The notes under the pieces are model-generated. The model ran no database searches. It was not told where the DNA came from and saw only the letters and a program-made list of their open reading frames with translations. The position numbers and the translations under genes were made by a program. A DNA stretch of 64,000 nucleotides from Lutibacter agarilyticus (GTDB lineage Bacteria; Bacteroidota; Bacteroidia; Flavobacteriales; Flavobacteriaceae). The DNA lies in assembly GCF_900188235.1 (NCBI RefSeq), contig NZ_FZNT01000005.1, positions 62,001 through 126,000 on the forward strand, read 5' to 3'. Below, one piece after another: positions 19,058-28,344 of the stretch. Positions within the stretch are counted from its first letter, which is position 1. Each line of letters begins with the position of its first letter.

Positions 19058-19083
19058 GATTTGGCTATTTTTAATTTGAATCT

Positions 19084-21015
19084 TTAATTTACAATTTTAA
19101 AAGTTTCCCTCCCTAAATTGGTATCAACAACAATTACATACACACCTTCTTTAAAATAAAATGGAATGCTTACTTCAGCATTTGTATATGAATTCTTATT
19201 AACTTTCACTATTTGTTGACCTAATAAATTAAAAATTGTAATGTTTTTAATTTCTTTAGACCCTGTATTTTTTACTATGATACTATTATTTTTATCGTAA
19301 AAAGCAACAATTTTTTCATCAGCTATATTCTCATCATCAACAGCTAAGGTTTGATTTGTACTAGGTTTAAATACAATAGAAAACCGATCTAAATAATTAC
19401 CTGTGCTAATATTCAAGTTAAAACTAGCATCGCATAAACTATGTGTTGTATTTAATAAATTATCTTTTATATACACTGTTTCTGCAAAGTTCTCAACAGC
19501 ATCAAGCATAATGGTATGCTGCCCTTCTTCAGCCATTAATAAACCCAAAGGAATTTCAATTGAATCATCATAACTTCCCACACCTTCAATTACATATTTT
19601 CTAGTTAAATCATTTTCAATTATAAAAAACAACTCGTTAATTCTTGGGTCTGCCATCAAAGCATCATAGCCTGGATTGAAATTAATATCAGCAGGAGAAT
19701 TTGGTACAAACCCCAATACTATTTGCCTATGATATCCCTTTGGATCTCTATAACCTATTCTTATAATACTATTTTTAGAAAGATCTGTCCCAGTTTCGGC
19801 AATACTTGCTTTTTGAGCTGATTTTAGAAACTCTGAATCACCTGCTTCTGTTACAAAATCTCTTTGAGCATTGTTAAAAGTTATTGTTCCACTAGCAGTT
19901 GCATCTACAAAAAAACCTTGTCCAACAGCAAGATATTGCCCAGGAATTTTTCCTGCAGCATCTCCTAAACCACTAGTTCCAGGTATTAATGTAGGCGCAA
20001 CACCCGCAGTTATATTCCGAGTAGCATACCCCCCTTTATAATTAGCTAAAACATGTGAATCAGAGCCTCCGTCAACCCAAAAATAAATTTGATTCACAAT
20101 ACCTGTATCATCATTATCTTCTATAAATTTTGTAATATCTAAAGCTGAAGGGTAGGGATTTCCCAACAAAACTGACTCACCATTATTTACAGTAAATGTA
20201 TAGGTACCATTGTTAGGAGTTCCCTTAAAAATATAATTTTGATTGGCTGCTCCTGTACCTTTTATACTATAACCTGTTGCAATAGCAATTTCACTATTAT
20301 GATCTCTTTTAATCCACCCAGAATAACCAGCACTATTAGGCGCATAGGTATACAACCATCTGGTACTTATAGTTATTGGAGAAGTAGCAGCACCATCTAA
20401 TGCGGTTGCATAATTTATTGAAGGGGTACTGAATGGATTAGATGCTGCATCTGTACCATCAAATAAGCCTGTACTTAACTTAAAAACTCCATCTATATGT
20501 ACGGGTGACGACCAATAATTAAAACCATAAATTGTAGAAATACCTTGTTGATCTCTTAATAAATTCCCTGAACCAGAGTTAGCAACATTATTTACTTGAA
20601 TTAATTGCGCCTCGTCAACCAAACGTAAATCACCACTAGTTAAGGTAAGTGTATTTGTAACAAATAGCCCAAAATTATCTTCAACTAAAACACCTGTTGT
20701 TGAATTATCAACTTCTAAATTAAAAAAATTAATTTCTTTAGTTGAGCCTGAAATGGTTTGAATAGCATTTGTAGTACTTTTAAAAAAAGTAGTACCCGAC
20801 ACAGCGGAAGTTATACCATTATTATTGAAGTTATGGTTTAAATATAAATCTCCGTCATTATTATGGTTAGCACCTGATTTATTTGTATATTCTTCTCCAA
20901 AATACACTTCAGTGCCAGACTTAATTTGTATAATACCTTCGTTAACAATCTGAGAAAAAAGGCTAGTTCGACAAATTAAAAACAAACAAACTAAAATAAA
21001 GTAGTTTTGTTTCAT
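19084..21015 (-). CDS. T9SS cargo protein with type A sorting domain
   Basis: Secreted protein of 643 residues with a signal peptide (about 1-21). The body is long and beta-rich, rich in Thr, Asn and Gly, with no enzyme motif that I recognise. The C-terminal about 80 residues form a type A T9SS sorting domain: ITIFNLLGQQIVKVN, then FYFKEGVYVIVVDTN and a final ETFKIVN strand. The protein should cross the outer membrane through the type IX system and stay on the surface or be released. It is the first gene of the three-gene surface cluster. Confidence 0.85.
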   Translation of the reverse strand: MKQNYFILVCLFLICRTSLFSQIVNEGIIQIKSGTEVYFGEEYTNKSGANHNNDGDLYLNHNFNNNGITSAVSGTTFFKSTTNAIQTISGSTKEINFFNLEVDNSTTGVLVEDNFGLFVTNTLTLTSGDLRLVDEAQLIQVNNVANSGSGNLLRDQQGISTIYGFNYWSSPVHIDGVFKLSTGLFDGTDAASNPFSTPSINYATALDGAATSPITISTRWLYTYAPNSAGYSGWIKRDHNSEIAIATGYSIKGTGAANQNYIFKGTPNNGTYTFTVNNGESVLLGNPYPSALDITKFIEDNDDTGIVNQIYFWVDGGSDSHVLANYKGGYATRNITAGVAPTLIPGTSGLGDAAGKIPGQYLAVGQGFFVDATASGTITFNNAQRDFVTEAGDSEFLKSAQKASIAETGTDLSKNSIIRIGYRDPKGYHRQIVLGFVPNSPADINFNPGYDALMADPRINELFFIIENDLTRKYVIEGVGSYDDSIEIPLGLLMAEEGQHTIMLDAVENFAETVYIKDNLLNTTHSLCDASFNLNISTGNYLDRFSIVFKPSTNQTLAVDDENIADEKIVAFYDKNNSIIVKNTGSKEIKNITIFNLLGQQIVKVNKNSYTNAEVSIPFYFKEGVYVIVVDTNLGRETFKIVN

Positions 21016-21041
21016 AACTTTGTTATTTAATTACCCACACT

Positions 21042-21049
21042 CAAATTTA
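21042..21049 (-). promoter_or_regulatory. Possible -7 box of the surface-protein operon
   Basis: The minus strand reads TAAATTTG, 26 nt before the ATG at 21015. A TTG lies about 20 bp upstream of it (21072-21070). Confidence 0.45.
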
Positions 21050-21140
21050 AATAAAATACACGAAATACGCAATAAAAAACACAATTATTATAATAAATGG
21101 TAAATTATAGAGTGTTTAAAACAAAAACAGATTAACAATT

Positions 21141-23969
21141 ATGAAACAAAAACGTCTTTTTCTTTTAGATGCTTATGCATTGATATTCCGCGGTTATTAT
21201 GCACTTATTAAAAATCCAAGAATTAATTCTAAAGGGCTAGATACATCTGCCATATTAGGTTTTACCAATTCACTTTTAGATGTTATCAAACGTGAAAACC
21301 CAGACCACTTGGCTGTTGCCTTTGATAAAGGCGGCTCTCATATTCGCTCTGAAGCATTTCCAGAATACAAATCAAACCGACAAGAAACACCTGAAGCTAT
21401 TAAAATTGCAGTACCTTATATTCAAGAAATTTTAAAGGCAATGCATATTCCTATTATTGAAAAAGAAGGTTTTGAAGCCGATGATTTAATTGGCACGCTT
21501 TCAAAACAAGCTGAAAAAGCTGGATACCAAACTTTTATGGTAACACCTGACAAGGATTTTGCACAATTAGTTTCTGAAAACATATTTATGTACAAACCCT
21601 CACGTATGGGTAATGGTATTGAAATTTGGGGAATCCCAGAAGTACAAGCGAAATTTGAAGTTGAACGACCAGAACAAGTGATAGACTATTTAGGTATGAT
21701 GGGAGATGCCGTTGATAATATCCCCGGATTACCTGGTGTTGGAGATAAAACTGCCAAAAAGTTTTTGAAAGCATACGGAACCATGGAAAACTTATTTGAA
21801 CACACTCATGAACTAAAAGGTAAAATGAGAGAGAAGGTTGAAGCCAACAAAGAACTTGGCTTGCTATCTAAAGAATTAGCTACAATAATGTTAGACTGCC
21901 CTGTTGAATTTCATGAAGAAGATTATTTATTAAATCACCCCGACTTAGAGAAAACTAATGAGATTTTTAAAGAGCTAGAGTTTAGAAGAATCGCAGACAG
22001 CTTACCAACCATTTTTAAATCGTTCCCAACAATTGACGGAGAAAAAATTGAGTTAAAAGTTGAAAATACTAAAAACACTACCCAAACAGCACCAACATCA
22101 GAATCACATCAATTCGATTTATTTTCAGCACCAAGCACTGCAACTGAGATTGTTTCTGGATATCAGACTATTGAAAATAATAATCAGTTATATCAGTATG
22201 TAGACACAGCTTTTTCAAGAAAATTACTTTTACAGAAATTAACAGAACAACCATCCGTAGCTTTTCATATTGAAACTATAGGCGCCAATTGTTTTGACGC
22301 CGCAATTATTGGCATTTCATTTTCGTATGAAAAAGGCAAGGGCTACTTTGTTACCATAAATACAGAAAAACAAACTGAAATTTTAAATGAATTTAAAGTG
22401 TTTTTTGAAAATTCAACCATTGAAAAAACAACAACTGATAGTAAATATTTTATCAAAATATTGCACAAATTTAATATTGAATTAAAAGGAAAACTTTTTG
22501 ACACAAGGCTTGCGCATTACTTATTACATCCTGATATGCGCCATGATATTAGCGTACTAGCAGAAACCTATTTAAACTATCGCCCGTTAACTTTAGAGTC
22601 CTTAATTGGTAAAACAGGGAAAAATCAACTTTCACTTCCACAAATTGAACTTTCAAAACAAGCTAACTACGCTATTGAAATAGCAGATATTTCATTTCAA
22701 TTAAAGCAAATTTTTGAAAAAGAGCTAGAACAAAATAATTTAACCAAATTATACACTGAAATTGAACTACCAGTACTTCGTGTGTTGGCTGCAATGGAAT
22801 TAGAAGGTATTAAATTAGATGATGTATTTTTGAATTCATTGGCAGACGATTTAACAAGTGATATTAAAAAATTAGAAGAAACCATCTATAAAGAAGCTGA
22901 TATTGAATTCAACTTAGCTTCACCAAAGCAATTAGGCGATGTGCTTTTTGAACATCTAAAATTGGTTGAAAAACCTAAAAAAACGAAAACAGGTCAATAT
23001 GCTACAGGAGAAGAAATCTTATCAAAGTTAGCTCCTAAACATCAAATCGTTAAAGATATTTTAGAATGGAGAAGTTTAGTCAAACTAAAAAACACCTATG
23101 TTGATGCATTACCAAAAGAAGTAAATCCAATCACTGGAAGAATACACACAACCTATAGTCAATCGGTTGCAGCAACTGGAAGATTAAGTTCTAACAACCC
23201 CAATCTTCAAAATATACCTATTAGAACTGAGCGAGGCAGACAAGTTAGAAAAGCATTTGTACCAAGAAATGAAGAATACACCCTAGTAGCTGCCGATTAT
23301 TCTCAAATTGAATTACGTATCATAGCTGCGCTAAGTGAAGATGAAAGCTTGATAGAGTCTTTTAGCCGTGGTGAAGATATTCACGCGGCAACGGCAGCTA
23401 AAATCTTCAGAATAAATTTAAATGAAGTAACTCGTGAGCAACGTGGAGATGCAAAAGCTGTAAACTTTGGTATTATTTATGGGCAAGGCGCATTTACGTT
23501 AGCACAACAATTAAACAAATCACGTGGTGAAGCAAAAGAACTTATTGACAATTATTACAAAACTTTCCCAAAGCTAAAGCAATACATTGCAAACCAAATA
23601 GAATTTGCACGAGAAAACGGCTATGTAGAAACTATTTTAAACCGACGTAGGTATTTAAAAAACATCAATTCACAAAATGCCATAGTTAGATCAGCAGACG
23701 AACGAAATGCCGTAAATGCACCTATTCAAGGTAGTGCAGCCGATATTATTAAAATAGCCATGATTAAAATTCAACAACTACTAAATGAAGGAAATTACAA
23801 GTCTAAAATGCTATTACAAGTGCATGATGAATTGGTTTTTGACATGCATAATAGTGAAATAGAATCTTTAAAAACACGCATTAAAAATGAAATGGAACAT
23901 GCCTTTAAACTTTCAGTTCCATTAACGGTTGATTTAGGCGAAGGAAAAAACTGGTTAGAAGCACACTAA
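21141..23969 (+). CDS. polA: DNA polymerase I with a degenerate proofreading domain
   Basis: Repair and Okazaki-fragment polymerase, 942 residues. The 5'-3' exonuclease domain (about 1-290) looks intact (LLDAYALIFRGYYA, FEADDLIGTL, MGDAVDNIPGLPGVGDKTA). The polymerase domain has motif A DYSQIELR, motif B with RGDAKAVNFGIIYG, and motif C VHDELVFD. The 3'-5' exonuclease domain (about 345-525) keeps its fold (GKLFDTRLAHYLLHPDMRH) but not its catalytic residues. The Exo I D-x-E is H376-I-E378. The Exo II Asp is F437 in SKYFIKIL. Exo III Y-x3-D is Y510-AIE-I514. Proofreading is therefore probably lost. The gene stands alone between the surface cluster and rplM. Confidence 0.97.
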   Translation: MKQKRLFLLDAYALIFRGYYALIKNPRINSKGLDTSAILGFTNSLLDVIKRENPDHLAVAFDKGGSHIRSEAFPEYKSNRQETPEAIKIAVPYIQEILKAMHIPIIEKEGFEADDLIGTLSKQAEKAGYQTFMVTPDKDFAQLVSENIFMYKPSRMGNGIEIWGIPEVQAKFEVERPEQVIDYLGMMGDAVDNIPGLPGVGDKTAKKFLKAYGTMENLFEHTHELKGKMREKVEANKELGLLSKELATIMLDCPVEFHEEDYLLNHPDLEKTNEIFKELEFRRIADSLPTIFKSFPTIDGEKIELKVENTKNTTQTAPTSESHQFDLFSAPSTATEIVSGYQTIENNNQLYQYVDTAFSRKLLLQKLTEQPSVAFHIETIGANCFDAAIIGISFSYEKGKGYFVTINTEKQTEILNEFKVFFENSTIEKTTTDSKYFIKILHKFNIELKGKLFDTRLAHYLLHPDMRHDISVLAETYLNYRPLTLESLIGKTGKNQLSLPQIELSKQANYAIEIADISFQLKQIFEKELEQNNLTKLYTEIELPVLRVLAAMELEGIKLDDVFLNSLADDLTSDIKKLEETIYKEADIEFNLASPKQLGDVLFEHLKLVEKPKKTKTGQYATGEEILSKLAPKHQIVKDILEWRSLVKLKNTYVDALPKEVNPITGRIHTTYSQSVAATGRLSSNNPNLQNIPIRTERGRQVRKAFVPRNEEYTLVAADYSQIELRIIAALSEDESLIESFSRGEDIHAATAAKIFRINLNEVTREQRGDAKAVNFGIIYGQGAFTLAQQLNKSRGEAKELIDNYYKTFPKLKQYIANQIEFARENGYVETILNRRRYLKNINSQNAIVRSADERNAVNAPIQGSAADIIKIAMIKIQQLLNEGNYKSKMLLQVHDELVFDMHNSEIESLKTRIKNEMEHAFKLSVPLTVDLGEGKNWLEAH

Positions 23970-24045
23970 ATCATTGTATTTTTAAAAAATTGAAAATCAA
24001 AATCATAGCTAAAAATACCACATTTAAAATATAAACAATTTACTG

Positions 24046-24076
24046 TTTGAATTATAAATAATAGTTTGTACATTTG
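24046..24076 (+). promoter_or_regulatory. Promoter of rplM-rpsI
   Basis: TTTG (24046-24049), a 19-bp spacer and TACATTTG (24069-24076) match the Bacteroidota consensus exactly. A small hairpin TCCCT-TTTT-AGGGA at 24080-24093 lies at the start of the leader. Confidence 0.75.
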
Positions 24077-24130
24077 CACTCCCTTTTTAGGGACAAAAAA
24101 TAATGTTTAATTATAACAAAGAATTTAATT

Positions 24131-24586
24131 GTGAGTAAATTAAGTTACAAAACAGTATCAGCTAACAAAAATACCGTTACTAAAGAGTGGGTATTAGTTG
24201 ATGCAGACGGCCAAACGTTGGGTCGTCTAGCTTCTAAAATAGCGATGCTAATTAGAGGTAAATACAAGCCAAATTACACTCCTCACGTAGATTGTGGAGA
24301 CAATGTAGTGGTTATCAACGCAGAAAAAATCAATTTAACTGGTAAAAAGTGGACTGACAAATCTTACATTCGTCACACAGGTTATCCAGGTGGTCAAAGA
24401 TCATTAACTGCAACAGAAATGTTTGAAAAAGAACCAACTCGTTTGGTTGAAAAAGCAGTAAAAGGAATGTTACCTAAAAACATTTTAGGTAGTGCTTTGT
24501 TCAGAAATTTATATGTTTATGCTGGTGCTGAACATAATCAAACTGCACAAGCTCCAAAAGCTATTAACCTTAACGATCTTAAATAA
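24131..24586 (+). CDS. rplM: 50S ribosomal protein L13
   Basis: Large-subunit protein of 151 residues, essential for early 50S assembly. Family motifs are TVTKEWVLVDADGQTLGRLAS, GKYKPNYTPHVDCGDNVVV, and YIRHTGYPGG. The start is GTG at 24131; no ATG is available that keeps the conserved N-terminus. It is followed 2 nt later by rpsI, the usual L13-S9 pair. A 54-nt leader separates it from the -7 box. Confidence 0.98.
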   Translation: MSKLSYKTVSANKNTVTKEWVLVDADGQTLGRLASKIAMLIRGKYKPNYTPHVDCGDNVVVINAEKINLTGKKWTDKSYIRHTGYPGGQRSLTATEMFEKEPTRLVEKAVKGMLPKNILGSALFRNLYVYAGAEHNQTAQAPKAINLNDLK

Positions 24587-24588
24587 TC

Positions 24589-24975
24589 ATGGATACAATA
24601 CACAAAATAGGTAGAAGAAAAACAGCTGTTGCCCGTGTTTATGTTTCTGAAGGAAAAGGAAATATTGTGGTTAACAAAAAAGACTATAAAGATTACTTTA
24701 CTACACCTCACTTGCAATATAAAATTATGCAAGCTTTAAACTTAACTGATAATGCTGAAGCATTTGATATTAAAGTTAATGTATTTGGTGGTGGTATAAC
24801 AGGACAAGCAGAAGCTATTCGTTTAGGAATTTCTAGAGTTTTAGTTGAACTAAATCCCGAAAACAGAACAATTCTTAAACCAGAAGGATTACTTACAAGA
24901 GACCCAAGAATGGTTGAACGTAAAAAATTCGGTCAAAAGAAAGCAAGAAAAAAATTCCAATTCTCGAAACGTTAA
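24589..24975 (+). CDS. rpsI: 30S ribosomal protein S9
   Basis: Small-subunit protein of 128 residues, normal length. It starts IHKIGRRKTAVARVYVSEG and has the GGGITGQAEAIRLGI motif. It ends with the basic KKARKKFQFSKR tail, whose last Arg reaches the P-site tRNA. It is co-transcribed with rplM (2 nt gap). An ACACCAAA/TTTGGTGT hairpin lies 18 nt after its stop. Confidence 0.98.
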   Translation: MDTIHKIGRRKTAVARVYVSEGKGNIVVNKKDYKDYFTTPHLQYKIMQALNLTDNAEAFDIKVNVFGGGITGQAEAIRLGISRVLVELNPENRTILKPEGLLTRDPRMVERKKFGQKKARKKFQFSKR

Positions 24976-24993
24976 TCGTTTTATTAGATTGGT

Positions 24994-25012
24994 ACACCAA
25001 ATTATTTGGTGT
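24994..25012 (+). terminator. Weak hairpin after rpsI
   Basis: ACACCAAA and TTTGGTGT form an 8-bp stem with a 3-nt loop. Only two T follow, so it is a poor terminator and could instead be the first stem of the rpsB leader or a processing site. Confidence 0.4.
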
Positions 25013-25066
25013 TTCATTGAAATTAAAAACAAAGTTGTCGTTGATCAGTCAATGACTGTAAAAAGT

Positions 25067-25116
25067 TTAGCATCCAAATAGGGAAGATCGCATAGCCGCT
25101 ACTTCCCTATTGCTAA
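25067..25116 (+). promoter_or_regulatory. Structured leader upstream of rpsB (candidate ribosomal-protein leader)
   Basis: TTAGCA (25067-25072) pairs with TGCTAA (25111-25116), enclosing ATAGGGAAG (25078-25086) paired with CTTCCCTAT (25102-25110), with a one-sided bulge. The loop also contains a TAG-CCG-CTA stem. No T-tract follows, so it is not a terminator. Its place directly before rpsB suggests autoregulation by S2, which is inference. Confidence 0.55.
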
Positions 25117-25144
25117 GTCTCAACGGAACGTAAACTACATACAA

Positions 25145-25879
25145 ATGGCAAATATTGAAATTAAAGAATTATTAGACGCAGGTGTACACTTTGGTCACCT
25201 AACAAGAAAGTGGAGTCCAAATATGGCACCATACATTTACGGAGAACGTAATGGAGTGCATATTATTGACCTTTACAAAACTGCAGCAAAAATTGAAGAA
25301 GCTTCTGAAGCTTTAAACAAAATTGCAATCTCAGGACGTAAAATCCTTTTTGTAGCTACAAAAAAACAAGCAAAAGAAATTATTTCTGACAAAGCTAAAA
25401 GCGTAAACATGCCTTACATCACTGAAAGATGGCCAGGTGGTATGTTAACTAACTTTATAACTATCAGAAAAGCTGTTAAAAAAATGGCTACTATTGATAG
25501 AATGAAGCAAGATGGATCTTTTGAAGCACTTTCAAAAAGAGAAAAATTACAAATTAACCGCCAACGTGAAAAACTAGAAAAGAACTTAGGTTCAATTACA
25601 GATATGACACGTTTACCAGGTGCTATTTTTGTAGTTGATGTTAAAAAAGAGCACATTGCTATTGCTGAAGCTCAAAAATTAAACATTCCAATTTTTGCAA
25701 TGGTTGATACAAACTCTGATCCAAGAGGTATTGACTACGTTATTCCTTCAAATGATGATGCTTCTAAATCTATCAACAAAGTATTCGGTTATATTACTGA
25801 TGCTATTGCTGAAGGTTTATCTGAAAGAAAAGCAGGGAAAGACAAAGTTGCTGAAGTAAAAGCAGAAGAAACTAAATAA
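25145..25879 (+). CDS. rpsB: 30S ribosomal protein S2
   Basis: Small-subunit protein of 244 residues. Motifs are LLDAGVHFGHLTRKWSPNM, IHIIDLYKT, RWPGGMLTNF and PIFAMVDTNSDP. The C-terminus has a Lys/Glu-rich tail (KDKVAEVKAEETK). It is followed 48 nt later by tsf, the common rpsB-tsf pairing. The 169-nt gap after rpsI contains a strongly folded leader at 25067-25116. Confidence 0.98.
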   Translation: MANIEIKELLDAGVHFGHLTRKWSPNMAPYIYGERNGVHIIDLYKTAAKIEEASEALNKIAISGRKILFVATKKQAKEIISDKAKSVNMPYITERWPGGMLTNFITIRKAVKKMATIDRMKQDGSFEALSKREKLQINRQREKLEKNLGSITDMTRLPGAIFVVDVKKEHIAIAEAQKLNIPIFAMVDTNSDPRGIDYVIPSNDDASKSINKVFGYITDAIAEGLSERKAGKDKVAEVKAEETK

Positions 25880-25927
25880 TTAATGTAAAATAGTTGAATT
25901 TAAAAATTCAACAAAAATTATAATATT

Positions 25928-26899
25928 ATGGCAAAAATTACAGCCGCTGAAGTAAATAAATTAAGAAAATCTACCGGAGCTGGTATGATGGACTGTAAAA
26001 ACGCACTTGTTGAAGCAGAAGGAGATTTTGACAAAGCAGTGGATATTTTACGTAAAAAAGGACAAAAAGTAGCTGATAAAAGAGCTGACAGAGATACTTC
26101 TGAAGGTGCTGTTATAGCTAAAGTTAATGCTGATAACACTAAAGGTGCTATTATTTCATTAAACTGTGAAACTGATTTTGTTGCTAAAAATGACGATTTT
26201 GTTGCGCTTGCAACTAAATTTGCTACAATTGCGTTAGACTATGACTCAAAAGAAGACTTTTTAGCTGCTGATTTTGGAGGATTAACAGTTGCTGAAAAAT
26301 TAATTGAGCAAACTGGAGTTATTGGTGAAAAATTAGAAATTGGCGCTTTTGAAAAAGTTACTGGTGACTTTGTTGGTTCTTACATTCACGTTGGAAACAA
26401 AATTGCTGCTGTAACTGCATTAAACACTAACATTGAAGGTGCTGCAGAAGTTGCAAAAGACCTTTCTATGCAAGCTGCTGCAATGGGAGCTTCAATTTTA
26501 TCTTACAAAGATTTTGATCCTGCTTACATTGCTTCTGAAACTGAAGCAAGAATTGCTGTAATTGAAAAAGATAATATTGAATTAGGAAGATTAGGTAAAA
26601 CACTTAAAAATGTTCCTACTTATATTTCTAGAGCACAATTAACTGATGAAGTTATTGAGCAAGAAAGAGTAAGATTACAAGAACAATTAAAAGCTGAAGG
26701 AAAACCAGAAGCTATTTGGGATAGAATTATTCCTGGTAAAATTGAAAGATTTATTTCTGACAATACAACTTTAGATACTGAACAATGTCTTTTAGACCAA
26801 GTATTTATTAAAGACGAAAAGAAAACAGTTGCTGAGTATGTAAAAACACTTGGTGAAGATGTTGCCGTAGTAGACTTTAAAAGAGTTTCAATTGCTTAA
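25928..26899 (+). CDS. tsf: Elongation factor Ts
   Basis: Nucleotide-exchange factor for EF-Tu, 323 residues. It has the N-terminal UBA-like domain (VNKLRKSTGAGMMDCKNAL) and the core ISLNCETDFVAKNDDF motif. Two dimerisation domains follow. The protein is longer than E. coli EF-Ts (283) because the second half of the core is expanded, which is normal in this phylum. It is co-transcribed with rpsB and followed by a strong terminator. Confidence 0.98.
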   Translation: MAKITAAEVNKLRKSTGAGMMDCKNALVEAEGDFDKAVDILRKKGQKVADKRADRDTSEGAVIAKVNADNTKGAIISLNCETDFVAKNDDFVALATKFATIALDYDSKEDFLAADFGGLTVAEKLIEQTGVIGEKLEIGAFEKVTGDFVGSYIHVGNKIAAVTALNTNIEGAAEVAKDLSMQAAAMGASILSYKDFDPAYIASETEARIAVIEKDNIELGRLGKTLKNVPTYISRAQLTDEVIEQERVRLQEQLKAEGKPEAIWDRIIPGKIERFISDNTTLDTEQCLLDQVFIKDEKKTVAEYVKTLGEDVAVVDFKRVSIA

Positions 26900-26920
26900 T
26901 TCACAAGCTTAAATAATTTA

Positions 26921-26949
26921 AAAACCTCGCTTATTGCGAGGTTTTTTTT
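26921..26949 (+). terminator. Terminator of rpsB-tsf
   Basis: AAAACCTCGC and GCGAGGTTTT pair around the loop TTATT, followed by further T residues. This is a textbook intrinsic terminator. Confidence 0.92.
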
Positions 26950-27004
26950 GTTAAAAAAAGAATATCCCATTTACAGTTTACACCTAAACTTATAAACTAT
27001 TTCA

Positions 27005-27012
27005 TATATTTG
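27005..27012 (+). promoter_or_regulatory. Probable -7 box of pyrH-frr
   Basis: TATATTTG matches TAnnTTTG and lies 20 nt before the chosen pyrH ATG, just after the tsf terminator. No clear -33 box is seen. Confidence 0.55.
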
Positions 27013-27032
27013 CATAACTTTTTAAAATGATT

Positions 27033-27740
27033 ATGGCTTATAAAAGAATTCTATTAAAATTAAGTGGTGAAGCATTAATGGGTGATCGCCAACACGGTAT
27101 AGACCCAAAACGTTTAGCTGAATATGCTGAAGAAATTAAAACCATTGTAAATCAAGGTATTGAAGTTGCTATTGTTATTGGTGGTGGTAACATTTTTAGA
27201 GGTGTTGCAGGCGCTAGTAATGGTATTGACAGGGTTCAAGGTGATTATATGGGAATGCTTGCTACTGCAATAAATGGTTTAGCATTACAAAGCGCTATTG
27301 AAGCTGCAGGTATTAAAACTCGATTACTTACTGCTATTAAAATGGAACAAGTTGCAGAACCTTTTATTAAAAGAAGAGCTGTACGTCATTTAGAAAAAGG
27401 ACGTGTAGTAATTTTTGGGTGTGGAACAGGAAACCCTTACTTTACAACTGACACAGCTGCGGTTTTAAGAGCTATTGAAATTGGTGCTGAAGTTATTTTA
27501 AAAGGAACTCGCGTTGATGGAATTTACAATGTAGATCCAGAAAAGCATGAAGATGCCATTAAGTTTGACACCATAACATATAAAGATGTTATGAATAAAG
27601 GTTTAAAAATTATGGACATGACCGCATTTGCCTTAAGTCAGGAAAATAATTTACCTATCATTGTTTTTGACATGAATACTCAAGGAAACCTTGAAAAAGT
27701 AATCGCAGGTAAGAACATAGGAACACTTGTTGATAAATAA
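27033..27740 (+). CDS. pyrH: Uridylate kinase
   Basis: Hexameric UMP kinase (UMP + ATP to UDP + ADP) of pyrimidine nucleotide synthesis, 235 residues from ATG 27033. An in-frame ATG 6 nt upstream (27027) is also possible, but [17 protein letters not shown] fits the family start better. Amino-acid-kinase motifs are [35 protein letters not shown] and a C-terminal DMTAFALS. It is followed by frr after 20 nt, the usual pyrH-frr order. Confidence 0.97.
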   Translation: MAYKRILLKLSGEALMGDRQHGIDPKRLAEYAEEIKTIVNQGIEVAIVIGGGNIFRGVAGASNGIDRVQGDYMGMLATAINGLALQSAIEAAGIKTRLLTAIKMEQVAEPFIKRRAVRHLEKGRVVIFGCGTGNPYFTTDTAAVLRAIEIGAEVILKGTRVDGIYNVDPEKHEDAIKFDTITYKDVMNKGLKIMDMTAFALSQENNLPIIVFDMNTQGNLEKVIAGKNIGTLVDK

Positions 27741-27760
27741 ATCATTAACATTTTTCAATT

Positions 27761-28315
27761 ATGAATGAAGAATTAGACTTTATAATAGATAGTACAAAAG
27801 AATTAATGCAAAATGCTATTACGCATTTAGAAAAAGAATTCAGAAATATTAGAGCTGGAAAAGCTAGCCCAGCGATGATTGGAAGTGTAACCGTTGATTA
27901 CTACGGTTCACAAACACCGCTAACACAAGTAGCCAATGTTAGTACCATGGATGCCCATACAATTACGGTGCAACCTTGGGAAAAACATATGCTTCATGAA
28001 ATTGAAAAAGCAATAATGATTGCTAATTTAGGCTTCAACCCTATGAATAATGGTGAAATCATCATTATTAATGTTCCTGTATTAACTGAAGAAAGACGTA
28101 AAGAACTTTCCAAACAAGCTAAAGCGGAAGCTGAACATGCAAAAGTAAGTATCAGAAATGATAGAAGAGAAGCTATGCAAGAAATTAAAAAAGCTGAAGC
28201 TTCTGAGGATATGAAAGCAAATGCTGAAGCTGATGTTCAAAAATTAACAGATAAATTTATTACTGAAGTTGATTCTCATTACAAGGTAAAAGATGAAGAA
28301 ATCATGAAAGTTTAG
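27761..28315 (+). CDS. frr: Ribosome recycling factor
   Basis: Splits post-termination ribosomes with EF-G; 184 residues, normal length. It has the long helical domain I (MQNAITHLEKEFRNIRAGKAS), domain II with VDYYGSQTPLTQVANVS, and the C-terminal helices with RRKELSKQAKAEAEHAKVSIRN. It is the last gene of the pyrH-frr unit. A dispersed inverted-repeat element at 28345 probably acts as its terminator. Confidence 0.98.
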   Translation: MNEELDFIIDSTKELMQNAITHLEKEFRNIRAGKASPAMIGSVTVDYYGSQTPLTQVANVSTMDAHTITVQPWEKHMLHEIEKAIMIANLGFNPMNNGEIIIINVPVLTEERRKELSKQAKAEAEHAKVSIRNDRREAMQEIKKAEASEDMKANAEADVQKLTDKFITEVDSHYKVKDEEIMKV

Positions 28316-28344
28316 TTACTTAGAGTTAAAATTTCATATAAAAT

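Noticed and set aside
24080-24093. L13 leader RNA from the TCCCT/AGGGA hairpin
   Set aside because: The stem is only five pairs with a four-base loop and no further structure; too little to call a regulatory leader.
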